Source: Ianthella basta (lineage: Eukaryota > Porifera > Demospongiae > Verongiida > Ianthellidae). From it: a stretch of DNA of 64,000 nucleotides. Every line of letters starts with the position of its first letter. Positions within the stretch are counted from its first letter, which is position 1. The position numbers and the translations under genes were made by a program. Below, one piece after another: positions 19,950 to 32,400 of the stretch. The DNA is taken from assembly GCA_964019415.1 (NCBI GenBank), contig OZ025875.1, positions 4,170,411-4,234,410 on the forward strand, in the 5' to 3' direction. Below the pieces are notes generated by a model. It was given only the letters and a program-made list of their open reading frames with translations, ran no database searches and was not told the DNA's origin.

Positions 19950-22900
19950 TTATTTTGCACACCGTTTCCATTCATTCAGATTAGTGCAATCAAACAAGCA
20001 GCTTGCATCAGAGACTGCTGGAAATGACAGAATGTGTTGGAAGAAGGGGGAGAGTCCATCTCTATCTGCAAGTGATGACAACTCCCACACTGTGGGTGGT
20101 GAGGAAGCCAATGGCTTCTCTCTGCCAAGCAGAGCGCTGAAACCTTGTTCCAGACAGGCTAGGGCAGGTGAATGGTTAACTTGCACCTTTATCCGCTGAT
20201 CCAATTCGCCCACAGCTTCACTCAGCCATTCCCTCATCTCTGTGAAGTCGTGGTACAGCTGTTGAGCAGCTCCTCTCCTGCATTGTGAATGCACACAAGT
20301 GTATCATGCATAGCACTAAAATGTACATCTATCCATATATTTCTACATTTGAAATACCGTATGGCTGGAAATTCTGGCAGGGAATCTATTTTGGCGGATT
20401 GGTGGTTTTCGGAGCAATCTGCCAAATTTGTGTCAGCGCACTATTGTGCAAATGTAGTTTCCCCATATATACTAGGCAGCCTGGCTTGTAGCTGGATGCG
20501 TCGGGCCTATAGGTTACTCGTCAGCATGGAGTTCATAACCGACAGCTGCGCACGAGGACACAGTATGTTTCCAAAGGTTTTGGACACCAGAGGTAAAAGA
20601 GCTGTCTAGACTTGTCAGCACGAGGAAACTGAAGGCAATCTAAATGGCGTCGCTGTGAAGACTGGCATTGATATCGTTGTCGGTAACTTACTTTGGAAGA
20701 TTACGACAGCCTGTTCTCTGTTTCTGCCTTGGAGCGGTATGATTGTGTGCAAAGTCAGAGGCAGCAAGCGCAAGCATCAGTAGATCTACCATAAGGAGGC
20801 TTGGATTCTCCATTGTATGTCGAAGAATTCATGGGCAAGGCTAAGGATTGGAACAAAAACAGTCCAGATATCATCAGCGTGTGTCCTCCACAGCCACAGT
20901 TCTGACTTCATCATCATATTGCAATCTAGCTCTTGCCTGTTCCAGATTAGCCATTTTGCTATGAATATCATTATGGCATAAGGCTTGCCCAACCATCAAA
21001 GTAAATTCCAATAATTTCATCAATCCGCCAACATTTTGGGCCATACAGTATGCACTGTATGTATATTGTATGTGTTTGCCTATAAAATTATGCAAACTGC
21101 AAAGCACTTGCAATTGGGAGGGGCATTTGTCAGGGAATGCAGAGCTGCTTTTCTGTTGCTATGTGTATGTGTTGTGTAGTGAGTGCAAATACAGTACTTA
21201 CATGTGTGGTGTGAGTATTCCATGTAGAATACCAAGATCATACTATGCTATATACATATGTACATACGTACCTGTAGGTTGTGGCATTTCCAGTGATGGC
21301 CTTCTTGTACCCTGAGCAGACCAGGTTAATATGCCAGACTAGAAGGGTGCCTTGCTCCTCAACTGAAACGATGCTCATCACCTCAAACAGTGGAAGAAAC
21401 ACCTGCTCCAGAAGTGACTCAATGTAGGCACTGGTTTGCAGCCCTTCGCTGGTCTTTAGCTCTAAGCAGATGAGCAGGGGTTGGATAAACAGCATGTAAG
21501 TACACATAAATGCATGAATGCGCATGAGTATACACACACATGTGAACACACACAGACACACATGGGCACATACACACGCGAACAACATGCAGTCACATTA
21601 GTAACCTATTCCCATACATACACATGTATACATACCCACGCACACAAGCAATATATGCACAACATGTACTTACTTACACAAGATTGACAAGCACATTCAC
21701 ACAGACTGGAATGAACAAAGCATTCTATGGTAACATACTCTTTAGTCCTTTCCAGTACTTAGCAGATGGGAAGACATCTGCCCATATGGCACAGCAGGTC
21801 CTAGTCAGGCGGCGGTTGCAGGACTCTGCGGCTTCTATCTGAAGCATCTGGTTGGGAAGGGAGGTCACAGATGAAATGCAATGTTACCTGTAGTCTGCTT
21901 CTCTTACAGTGACAATAATGATAACACCAAGTGATCACTGATGATGCTAATCTCACGATTCACTCTGTCTACAACGTGAGGGATGCTTAATGCTGGGTGT
22001 TTATGACTTTGTATAGAGAATAGCTGCAATGTATATACATATGTAAAATGCAAAGGGTGTCCTGCACACAACTACTATCAAACAGCAACTGGTTGTGATG
22101 CTGGAGAGGATGCAAGCAGCTTCATTGACTCACCCACAAGTTTCCCTTGAACTGCTGCAGCACTCCACTGCAGCCAGGCATGTCCACTCCTGCGGCCACT
22201 ACTCTGGCAGTCTCCTCACTTGCTTCTCCCAAGTCATAGACAGCCAGTGTGAAAAGCTGCTTCAGTGACCACTTTGCAAGGCTCTGGCGAATACCAGCAG
22301 AATACCACTTCTCTAAAGAAGTAAGGGCTACCTCCAGGGACATGTGGTACACATCCACATTTACATTCACATCCGGTGAAGGTTTTGGTGGGTGTCTTAC
22401 AGTTGGGCTGACAAACACTGGGTTAGGTGACACCACAGGGACGTGATTGATGAGAGCTGTGCACTGCTGTCCCACTTTTGAGACTTTAGAGTTTTGTGAC
22501 ACCACTATTCGGCTTGAGGTAGTTAGACTCAATACCTTGATGACATCTACATAAGGAAGAAGGCTCATAGTCGAATGGTCAGGCACAGCAGTGCGCACAC
22601 TTGCGCACACACGTGTGTATGTGTGTGTGTGTGTGCGTGTGCGTGTGAGCCCTTAGAGTTAGGGTTTAGAGTGCTCGTGTAGCAATGCCTTACAAATCAT
22701 TCAATAGGCATAATAGCAGCATTCATTATTACTGCAGAGGCATACACAATACATGCTCAGTCAGGTACTGCTATTTCAAATGCAAGAGTGTCCATTTCAT
22801 GGGACTGGTCTAGTGGACTGGATTACTGGGTTGCCATAATATCAAGACCTTTACTAGGATCAGTACTCCAACAGCTCCATTCGTCAAGAAGGTGGATGAT

Positions 22901-24199
22901 AGAATATGATGTCATTTAAGAGTAGAGTCATTCATGCATTACACAAACAACTAGTACATAAACTCGTAACTAAAGTCAAACAAGAAATCATGCACTTAAG
23001 GAATAATTAATATAATTAATCACAAGGATACAACTACCCTATCCTATCAGTCAAGATTGCATGCAATTATGCATGCTACAGTTAAGAGTTGTGCATAAAT
23101 TAAGGCAGTCCTGTAGTCCATGTGTTCCAGTGCATGCAGACACCCAAATATAAAGCTACAGATATATCTTGTTTTCAACGTGAAGGCGTCACTGTCTGTG
23201 GTGGATGATAGTCTGTATATGCATGACTTACTGCACCAAATGGTGCTAGTCAGTGCATCGCACTCACCTTCATCCAGACACTGCCTCTGCAATCTGTGTT
23301 GCTCAATGACTGCAGCAGCTGAAAGGATGCTGACCCAGTTCAGGTACTGTGTTTGACGTGCACCTGAAGTGGACAGGAACATACGTATAAGCGATTCACA
23401 GGCCTGGCTTTAATGGTATCTCTGGGAGTACTGTTAATTTAACAGCATGAAAAAGGGTCTGACTGTTCAGTTTCTATAGAAACTGAACAGTCCATGGTAA
23501 CATCACTACATCTTAATACATACCTTTGCCATCCAGCATGTGCAACAACTTGGTGATCCTGCTCATGTATGTACTGGGCCCAGCCTCACTACCATCGCAC
23601 CTATGCTGACCAATACTCCACAGCCCCAACCTCATGGCAAGCTGCCAACAGAGCTTTGCAAAGAAATACTGTCCAAGTGCATCCACTGCTGTTGTCTGCT
23701 TTAAGCGCACTGCAATGTCACTCCAGCAGTGGTAAGTGCGATTCTTCTCAAACAATTTCCCATCTGTTTGTGTATCTGTCTGCGTCAACAACCCTGCCAC
23801 TGCAACTTGGAGTAAGCTACTACAGTCTGCGGTGCTCCTCAAACAGTGATCAGATGTCACCCTTCCCTCCTCCACTTCAAGGAGTAGAGTCACAAGATGC
23901 TCTACTGCCAACGCCTCCAGTTCATCCAGAGATTCTTTCATAAATACATTCCTCTCCTTCGCAGAAGTGTGTGGACAGTAGACAGAGAAGAAATCATATA
24001 TTGACCCCATCAAACCCAGCAGTCCAGCAATATCCTCCTGGGAGAAGCATGTGGGGGTTCCATGCTGGGAGAGACCGCTCAACGCTGCCAACAAGTTTCT
24101 CATCATAGTGACAAAAGAACACTTTAACTGAGATAGCTGTAGTCTCCTGGTGTACGCCTTCCTGTCAGCTACCAACAGGTTCTTCCATAAGGACAACAT
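19950..24199 (-). CDS. Six-exon gene, about 603 aa; tentatively CCDC142-like
   Basis: Exons (transcript order) 24199-23524, 23363-23268, 22546-22134, 21847-21739, 21461-21272, 20277-19950. Every junction has GT and AG signals and phases agree (1,1,0,1,2), ending at TAA 19950-19952. ATG 24199 is the first Met after an in-frame upstream TAG. The product is mostly helical with no signal peptide or membrane segment seen. The C-terminal third (LLEQVFLPLFEVMSIVSVEE, then RGAAQQLYHDFTEMREWL) resembles the C-terminal domain of CCDC142-type and tethering-complex helical proteins. That assignment is recalled pattern, not a search, and could be wrong. A 700-bp MITE (20354-21051) occupies the last intron. 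The 5' end lies 70 bp from PSMG3. Confidence 0.75.
20354..21051. mobile_element. TIR element, ATACCGTATGG(C)CGGAAATT family, 0.7-kb copy
   Basis: Termini ATACCGTATGGCTGGAAATT and (inverted) ATACTGTATGGCCCAAAATG are followed by TTGGCGGATTGGTGG-like sequence. Interior segments (GTAACTTACTTTGG region, CAGCCTGTTCTCTGTTTCTG, ATGATATTCATA inverted) match the 1.44-kb copy at 52579-54019. It lies in the last intron of the minus-strand gene. Confidence 0.8.
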
Positions 24200-24269
24200 C
24201 CTCTGGGCTCGCGCTAGCCTAAACCTGTAGAACGGCTAAGGGTCCGTGTTGATGTATTTGGGCGCAGCC
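24200..24269. promoter_or_regulatory. Divergent promoter between the CCDC142-like gene and PSMG3
   Basis: Only 70 bp separate the two opposed start codons, so the genes must share a core promoter or overlap at their 5' UTRs. No TATA box is visible. Confidence 0.6.
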
Positions 24270-25723
24270 ATGGTGAGCGGAGGGGAACCCCCGAAGTGCG
24301 TGCTAAGCAAAATGGCCGCCGAAACCGAAATGATGCCGATTCCAACGAAACAGGTAAATGTTAATGCGTACGTGTAGTGGTTTCTCCTTTCCACACTGAT
24401 GGTGGTGCTTCATTATTCATGGTGTTTTAGTCGCCTACACGCGCGAGAGGATGTTTAAATTTCCCTTCCTTCAGGGTGTGATCACTGTGGGCGGTGAAGA
24501 TGCAAGCATAGTCTGCAGTCACTTTGGCAACAAAGTTCTAATATGCATCAGCCACTACCAGAAATTTGGGACACTTGTAAGTACTTGTACAAATACAGTA
24601 GATATGTCAAAGTGGCTGGGAGTCTCAGTTTGATACATTATACTCTGTATGCGTGTGCTTGCTAAGCTTGTACGAATATACCTCAGTGTAGCTAGATGTG
24701 GAAGACCTCACTTGATATTTAAGTTATCACAAACCCCCTTGCAGTGGCCTGATAAAGAAAGTGTATACTTTTTGCTGTATAATGTGTACAAATTGGTAAG
24801 TGTATAACTTACAGTGAATTCGGTCTAAGATGGTCACTGTGTTGTAGGCAGCCACCTCTTTAAAACAGCCAGCCTCCCTGGCCCAAATAGCACTAGCATG
24901 GCACTAGAACATTGCAATGTAGCTACCTCTGTGTGCAGTATGGACATGTACAGCTGCTTTGAGTGTTGCAATTGTTGATAGCTTCCAGATATCAATATGG
25001 TACATGACATGTCACTTGATGTGAACCTTCCTCTTTCTTTACAGATCCATGTGTCTAAGGATGCATCGCTGCAGAAGGCTGCTGTTGAAACCTACACTAT
25101 CAACACCTTGCTGGGAAAGGATGATGTGAGTTGGTACATGCATTCATGGATACATGAAAATATTATAGCCTATTAGGTTAATCTTTATCTAAATACCATG
25201 TAATACGTTCAATGTGTACTGGCTTGCACATACCTTAATCCATGCATGTGGTGTGCTGTCTATCACTATCACTTATGGAACAAAGGACATTGTTTGCATT
25301 GTTCATCCAGTGATTAATTTAAAGGTTATGCAACACTTTCGCCCAAATATTTGCAGATTGAATTATTAGTGGCCATGGATGGCTCTAGAACTGCAAAGGT
25401 TTAGTCTGCAAAAATTTGAGCGTATATATATAGTATAAAATTAATCTAAGACGAATGTCTCATAAAGAGACCTTGATGATCATGCACTTTAACTATTTTG
25501 TGATGTTAATTTATGTACTATGCAAAATATGCTGGACATCACTTAATTTGCACTGCAGGAGCTGCACAGTGTGTTTGCACGCGGCATAGCTGAGAAGGTG
25601 TACTCAACTATGCCCCAGTCTTCCCCACCCTCCCTCCTCATTGCACTGTCACTGAAGGAACTCACTCCAGCAGCTCTGAAGGAGTTGGTAGCCGGACTGC
25701 CACCCTTCAGTGTGTGGACATGA
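24270..25723 (+). CDS. PSMG3: Proteasome assembly chaperone 3 (PSMG3/PAC3), four exons, 143 aa
   Basis: Exons 24270-24353, 24475-24576, 25045-25125 and 25559-25723 all join in phase 0 with GT-AG introns; stop TGA 25721-25723. The order PIPTKQGVITVGGEDASIVC, FGTL, INTLLGKDDELHSVFARGIA, PSLLIALSLKELTPAALKEL and VW near the C-terminus follows the PAC3 family (TKQ, GTLV, LLGQDE, HVFA, LLAVAVKD, final VW). Length is close to the human protein. PAC3 pairs with PAC4 in the cytosol to guide alpha-ring assembly of the 20S proteasome. ATG 24270 sits in a strong context (GCAGCCATGG); an in-frame ATG lies 18 bases upstream. A MITE copy (about 24812-24950) lies in intron 2. Confidence 0.82.
24812..24950. 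mobile_element. MITE fragment (ACAGTG...GGTCTAAGA family), copy 1
   Basis: Shares TCACTGTGT, GGCAGCCACCTCT-like, AAAACAGCCAGCCTCC and GGCCCAAA blocks with the copy at 35275-35450. Located in PSMG3 intron 2. Confidence 0.65.
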
Positions 25724-26491
25724 AATTAAGTACGTAAAGTCTGTTTTATGTACTATGCAAAATGATTATGTAATGCATGGACTATGATTTATGCGTGCAC
25801 CACCTGGGTACACTGCACATGCACCATGCACAGCTGCATTTACATATATATAATTTTGCAGTGTTTGAAGTAATTAGCGATACATGTATAATATTATAAT
25901 TATTACACGTACTGTATATGCAGCGTAAAGCAGGCTTGAAGTGAGGGCTTCTCAGCTGGCTCAGGCATCAGAAAGGGTTGGTTCTCCAATACCAGCTTCA
26001 CAACAGGGTTGAAAACCTTGCCGACGTTTTGACCAGATGCTCTGGTCTTCTTCAGGGCGAAAAGCAGGATTATGTATGTACATATTATAAGAAGTCAGTT
26101 TGCATGCTATTGGCCCTCTGTATACACATACTCACTTACATATATAGCTACCCTGCGTGCAGCTGCAGATCTGTCCAAAAGCACCTATATTCCATGCACA
26201 TGCCCAGGCCCATGAAGGGCACTTACTGGATGGTCTAGCAGCCCAGACTAGTATGCACTGTACTCCATAATTCAGAAATTAAGTGGTCAAAGGTGCATCT
26301 ACATTCAAAATTCCATGCTTCTGTCATCTCAGCTGAGTGTAGATATGAGCTGGGTGTAAAGTATATACAAATATAAGAATAAACATAGTAGTGATGTGCA
26401 AGCAAAATACAACTTTGGTACCAAGGCAAACTCTCTGTGAAAATGGGAAAGGTACAACAAATTAACAGCTGAACTCAAAAAACACTTGTAA
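25724..26491. other. Convergent intergenic region
   Basis: Separates the 3' ends of PSMG3 (+) and the ROCO-like gene (-). It includes a minus-strand CTGAAGAAGACCAG...CTGGTCAAAACGTC hairpin motif (26011-26056). No gene supported. Confidence 0.6.
26011..26056 (-). repeat. CTGAAGAA-hairpin-AAAACGTC motif
   Basis: On the minus strand CTGAAGA is followed by a perfect 6-bp hairpin (GACCAG/CTGGTC) and AAAACGTC. It is the same arrangement as at 14199-14318 and 19803-19842 but with a different stem sequence. Confidence 0.7.
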
Positions 26492-29400
26492 TCAGCTATA
26501 TTTGTAGGGTTGTTCGATGGTGTCTTCCAGCTCACCGCTGGCAGCATCTGCCACCTTAACATGGGCAGTGGTGCTGTCCAGTCGGGGGCGCCTGTTGTCT
26601 TCCTTTGCAGCTGGAGAGAGAATAAGGCGATTAGGCTTATCCTCCGCAAGAGTCATCTTAAAGTAACCCATATGGTCGGTATCCCTTGACTGTTGTGAAC
26701 TGTATAATTTGATAGGCTTCATGTGTGCTGGTGGTGGCTGTGCTGGAGACAAATTGACATAAGCAGGATGGCTAGATTTGCTTGTCTTATGGTCTGTAGT
26801 GTCTGCTACAACAATAGACTCCAGTGAAGGATCAATATTAACATATGCTGACCCTGGAGACTCACTTCTTCTGGAAACAGGCAAAATGGGATGGCTCAGC
26901 TTTGGACGCAGTGGAACTTTCTTAGAGTTTGATGGATTTGGGTTTGCTTGGCTACCTTTTGCTCCTTGCTCCCTGCTTTGGTGCCTCTCCCTCACTGAGG
27001 TCGCTGAACTATCAGCACCCATATGGAAGATTTGTGCATTGCTGCCTTTGTGCGGGGGAGCAGATAAGGGAGGGGACTCAGCTTGTGACAACAACTCCAG
27101 TGACTGATGTTTCTCCAGAGAAATAGGAGCAGGTCTCCTACTCTTGTCCAGCACAGGTGATTCACTTCTTACTTTTGAGGAAGCCATCGCATAAGATGCA
27201 TCTATGCTCCCTGGTCTACTAGGAGGTCGTTGGTGGGGTGGCCGAAGTGGTAGCTTTCTGCCATGCTCCGCCTGCACCTCCTCATGTCCTACCTCGCTTT
27301 CAGGATTAAAATTGACATACGAATGCTTGGTAGTCTTTGGTTTTGCTGGCACAGGAGGAGCATGCTTGCCAGAGCCATGTGCAGGAAGGTTTACATATGG
27401 AGTAGCTTTCTGCTTTTTACCAGAACCACCATCACATTGTTGTCCTTGTAATGGCTGGGTAATGTGTGTTGTGCTTTGTGTTGATAGCTTCCGTTTCAGC
27501 ATTAGTATATTAGTGCTATCCATTTTCTCATATTCCTCATCTGATGAGGAGCCTGTAGCTGCAGGGAGTGTCATAAGTTCATACACCTCCTTTGAACCAT
27601 CAGAACCAGAGGTGTCTGCCCTTTTCTTTGACTTCAGCCTCTGGTGGAGCGGACCTTTTCTAGCAGGGCCACCACCAGCAGGGCCACCACCAGATGGGCC
27701 TGTAGGGGTCACTTTAGCACTGGGCAAGAGTGTAGTTGTCACAGCTGCAGTCAAGTCATAATATGCTCCAACTTCAGCACTTCTGTTCTCATTAATCACC
27801 ACAGCCATTCCCAGTTCTTGGCAAGTGCCTTGTCTGTTCACTTCCACCAGTTCAGCACTAAATTGTCCGGAGTTCAAGGAAGTACAATCAGAGCTGTGTC
27901 TTCTCCTACTTTCTTGGACATCACCACCTTCCTCACCATCAGATGATGTCTGGTGTTTCAACCATGGCATAGGGACAGGCTTCACCTTACCAGTCACTGC
28001 TGCTGGTACAGCATACACTGAACCTTCACTGTTCAGCATTAGGTCTTCCAATCTGATGACTGTGGCTAGTTCTGTAGACATCAGAGACTCTTTGGATTCC
28101 TCCATCTCTTCAATAGCAGGCACCTTACTAGAGCGCTTTATAGAGCCTGCAGGCTTGTCACTGACGAAGGTGGACTTTCGAAGGTGAGCAGTAGGTTGCA
28201 TAATAGGGTGCACAGCAGAAGTACCCCTAAGTGAAGACGCACTTGTTATGACCAGAGGTCGACTGCGAGATGATTTGGGATTAATGGCAGTGTGAGCACT
28301 TTCACCTCCAGCTGAAATACTGGCAAATGGTCCAGGAACCTGCCTTGCAAATGTGGGTACAACATGTTCAGTGTATCGTCTCATGGTTGAGGAAGGATTT
28401 CCCAGAAGTGTTCCTGTGTGGTTGACATGACAAAGTCGGAATGTCTCCAAAAGAAAATTCCTCTTCCTTGCTTCCAACAACTGCAAATGTTCTCTGGCTG
28501 TCATTGATGAGATAGCAATGACGTAGAGTCCGTGATGCAAGACAGGATTGGACTGTGTGATCTTGGCGTGTCTCTCGGTGAAGACGGAGCAGTTGAGTCC
28601 AATACCTGTGCTGAAAATGGTAAAGTGGCTAGACTGTGGATGTTTGTACGGCAGTGAATCAGGAGCGCTTGCCAGATGAGGCCAAACACAGACCGTCGGG
28701 GCTGGGTATATCGACAGCACACCGGCACAATCAGCGTAGTCACTGTGCAGGTGTAGGACCGTGAGTGGAATACGTGTGGTGCTGTCCAGTAGAAGGACTG
28801 TTCCCTTCGACAGTGCTACCCACATGACATCAGCCACAGCAATAAGTGCATAGACAGCTTTGACTCCGAGGGAGCACTCCTCCACATAGCAGTCACAGCA
28901 ATCCACAATCTCATTTGGCTTCTCATCATCTGTGAATAAAATTGTAAGTTTAACAGAATTTTTCTGAGCTGCCCAAATTTCTCCAAAGCTTTCATTGGTG
29001 CCTGGCTTGAATGGTACAGCAATCATGGCAACATGGCCAACATGCCAGCGCCAGGTCTCATTCAGGGAGTGTATATTGAAAGCCTTCAGCATGGATTGTG
29101 AGGCGAAGAAAATGGTATCACCAAAGCATTGCACCAGCTGAATTGCTTCACACTCAAAAACACTGAGAGTGGACTGCAATGCAAACTCTTCCAGTGTGTC
29201 ACTCATCACATGCACCATTGCTTGGCCATTGTTAAGCCCAAACACCACCTTTGCCACTCCATCTGTGTCCACAGAGATAACTTCTGAAGGGAAAGTGAGT
29301 TTCTTGACAACTTTGGTTAACTTCATGTTCAAAACAGAAACAGTCTCTGTGTTGTGCACGGCGAAGAGGAACTTGTTGAGCATGCAGCCTCTTTTGATCA

Positions 29401-32400
29401 CATCAACAGTCTTCACATCTCTGGTGGCCTGAACGGCTAGGTCCTGACTGGAGTAACGCTGAAAGTGAGTGCTGCCTTCCTCATCGATTGAGGCATAGAA
29501 GACTACAGGACCTCCATCTCCCTTGCTCACACTGCAAGGCAAGGGAAAGGACATAACAGTGCACTGTGGGTAGCACTTCTTCTCTCCTGTGACAATCTTG
29601 TACTTCATGGGAAGGAGAGTCTGAGCCTGTAGAAATACATGAAGCAGATCAGAAGAGTAGGGTCGTTTCCCTGGCTCCTCCTGCCATGATCGATGGAGTG
29701 TGGTTAAAAGCAATGGGGCTGTGGAAACTAAGGGCTCAACTGCAGGCTTAGAGTGTCCATTAGGATCAAGGAGCATTCCAGTGAGAATCTCGTACGCTAG
29801 GAAGGCAAAAGAATAGACATCCACTCGACTATCATACTCATACTGCTCCTTGTCCCAAGACATTTCCGGGGCAGGATGATGGCCACATTTTCCTCGCAGA
29901 GAGTCACGGTACAAAGCATTTGCTGCATGTTCGAATCCCAAAACTTTGGCATCTACTGCTGAGCCATCCGGGCTAATCTGCACCAAGATGTTGTGACTAG
30001 AAATGTCACGGTGAATGATACCGTTGGTGTGCAGTACTGACAGACCCTCTGCAGCTTGCATCAGAATGTGCAGAGCCAAGTGTCTCTGCAATTTGCCATT
30101 TTGTTCAATAACGGAATTCAGAGGCACATACTCCTTGGAGTTGCAAGTGAAGGTCGGAGGTAGTCCAAGGTTGGCTTCCTGGAGCACTGCCAAGTGGGGA
30201 CATTTCAGTGTGGTGAGCTCCAGCAACATAAACAGCTGTCGTTCAAAGTCACTTTGCATACCTGATGCATTTTGCTCTGAAACATCTGGAATTGTAAGCT
30301 TAGCGGTATCTTCTGTGTTAGCCTCAGCTGTGCACGTCAGCTGAAAGCTGGTTCCAAATGTACCATGCAGTGCTTCACTAAGGAGATCTGGCAGCAAAGA
30401 AAGTGGGAAGACATCAGCCTCTTTGTGGAGAGGACAGCATAGAGGCTTCTTGGATATTAACTTTCTTGCACAGTGAAGAAAAGGGTAATAGTGGGATTGG
30501 GGTTCGGCATCTAGCCTGCACTGTGAACAAGGGATCCACACCTTCACGTTGGGCCAAATGGAGGGGTACCAGTTGCGTAAGATGCTCATGACAATGTTGA
30601 ACAGTTTGGTGAGTAGCCTCATGCCACGAACAGACAGGGGGACTATGATGCCAATGGCGTCCTCGTCAGCAAATATCTCCTGTCTGACAGCAAAGCAGAG
30701 CTTGTCCAGGCCTCGTCGGACCACCATGCCACAAGCCCAGTGTTGAAGCAACACCTGCCCAGGAGGGCTAGTGTCACTGGGAGGAATGCTTGTCTCTTGA
30801 GGTGTCAATTTAATAAGGGCATCTGCATTTATAGTTAGATGCACCAGAAGACGATTCCAAAATCCTGGCAGCAGAATGGGTGCAGAGATAACCCTACTGC
30901 ATGTGTTGTCCAGAGGAATGGGCTCTGGGCTGTCCTTCAGAGTGTGTGGCACAAAGTAGGTGTCACGGTTGAGAGGGAATGCAACTCCCGTGTGCATCAG
31001 GTGCATGACCAGAACAGATGGTAAACCATCCCCTAAGCCAAGGCCAGAGAAAATGGTAGCCTGAGCTGGCTCTGGAAGAATTCCTTGCCGGACGAATGCA
31101 TTGGTGTGAACAACATTCACAGCTCGAAGCACAAAATCACACAGCCACTGCCGATCGAACACGATTCCTCTCCTGTTGCAAAGTGTAAACAGCTTGCCTT
31201 GCACTTCTAGGCTCTGAAGTAACCAGTTCAGTTCTGGCAGAGAGGAATCGCTCTCAACAGAATCAAGAGACTCCTGCAGCATTCTGCCATAAAGGATTGG
31301 TTTGCGCTCATCCTTGGTAGACTGTGCATTTAGGCTGTCCTTACTGCTGCTTGAGGTAGTGGACAAATGAAAATGTCTGTCAATGACACTTTCATACCGA
31401 GGAAGGGCAATGGGAGTTGCAATTTTACTGTTGCATCCCCGCAGCAGTTTCACAAAGTGGGAGAGGTCACAATTAGCCAACTGTGAAGAAATTGTTATAT
31501 TCACTGGGCAAGGAGTGATGTTACAGGTTGGGAATTGACCAGACAATGTCTCCACCTCACACATGAATTGCTTATCCAATAGCTCACTCTTCCGTTTGGC
31601 ACTCATAGAGGGGGAATGCTCACTGACTTTGCAACAACTGGCCACCACAATTTCTGCCTTGGAGTAAAGCAAGGACAGGAATTTCAGAACTGGTTTGAAT
31701 AAGGTAGTGAGCTGCGATGGGAGAGTAGCTGCATTGATTGCAAAGACAAAAACCTGAGGTGGTTTAAGTATGGTCTCCACAGCTGACAGGAAAAGAGCAG
31801 GGGATGGTGAGAAAATGACAGAGAAACCATATTGTGTTGAAAGAGATCGGACAGCTGTCACCAAATCTGCTTCAGTCTGTGAGGCTGTTCCAGTGCCAAT
31901 AAACACAGCCTCAAAGTGTTCAACACCAGCAATGTTCTTGCTGAGTGCTCTGAAATACTCTAGCACCATCGGCAGTGTGTACAGAGGTGGCAAATTTTCG
32001 ATTGTCATTCCCTCCAGAACAAGTTGCTCCAGATTCTGTAGCCATCGGATGTTGAAGGGGATGACTCTAAGGGCAGGATTATTGCTCAGCTTTAAGTATC
32101 TGAGGTTGGTCATTGCCAGAACTGCTTTGGGGAGCTCAGACAGGCAGTTGCACTGTAGTTCAAGGTGCTGAAGCTTAGGGGCAGAGAAAGAATCGGGGAT
32201 AGTCGTGAGACGGTTGTATGAGAGATACAAGTAAACAGCAGAGGTACTGCTGCCATCTGGAAGATCTGGTAGCTCCACAAGGAAGTTATCTGTTAGCCGA
32301 ATTTCCTGTAACAAAGGAAGGAGAAACAGCTCAGCAGGCACGGTCTTCAGTTGACAATCTGTTGCATGAAAGTTTGTCAAGGCCGGAAAAGACATCGTGG

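Noticed and set aside
19950-24199. MMS22L or LINS1 identity for the six-exon gene
   Set aside because: Only generic helical similarity; no shared motif could be pointed to.
27204-27761. Plus-strand ORFs of up to 185 aa inside the ROCO exon
   Set aside because: Antisense shadows of the 6.5-kb exon; no start context or domain.
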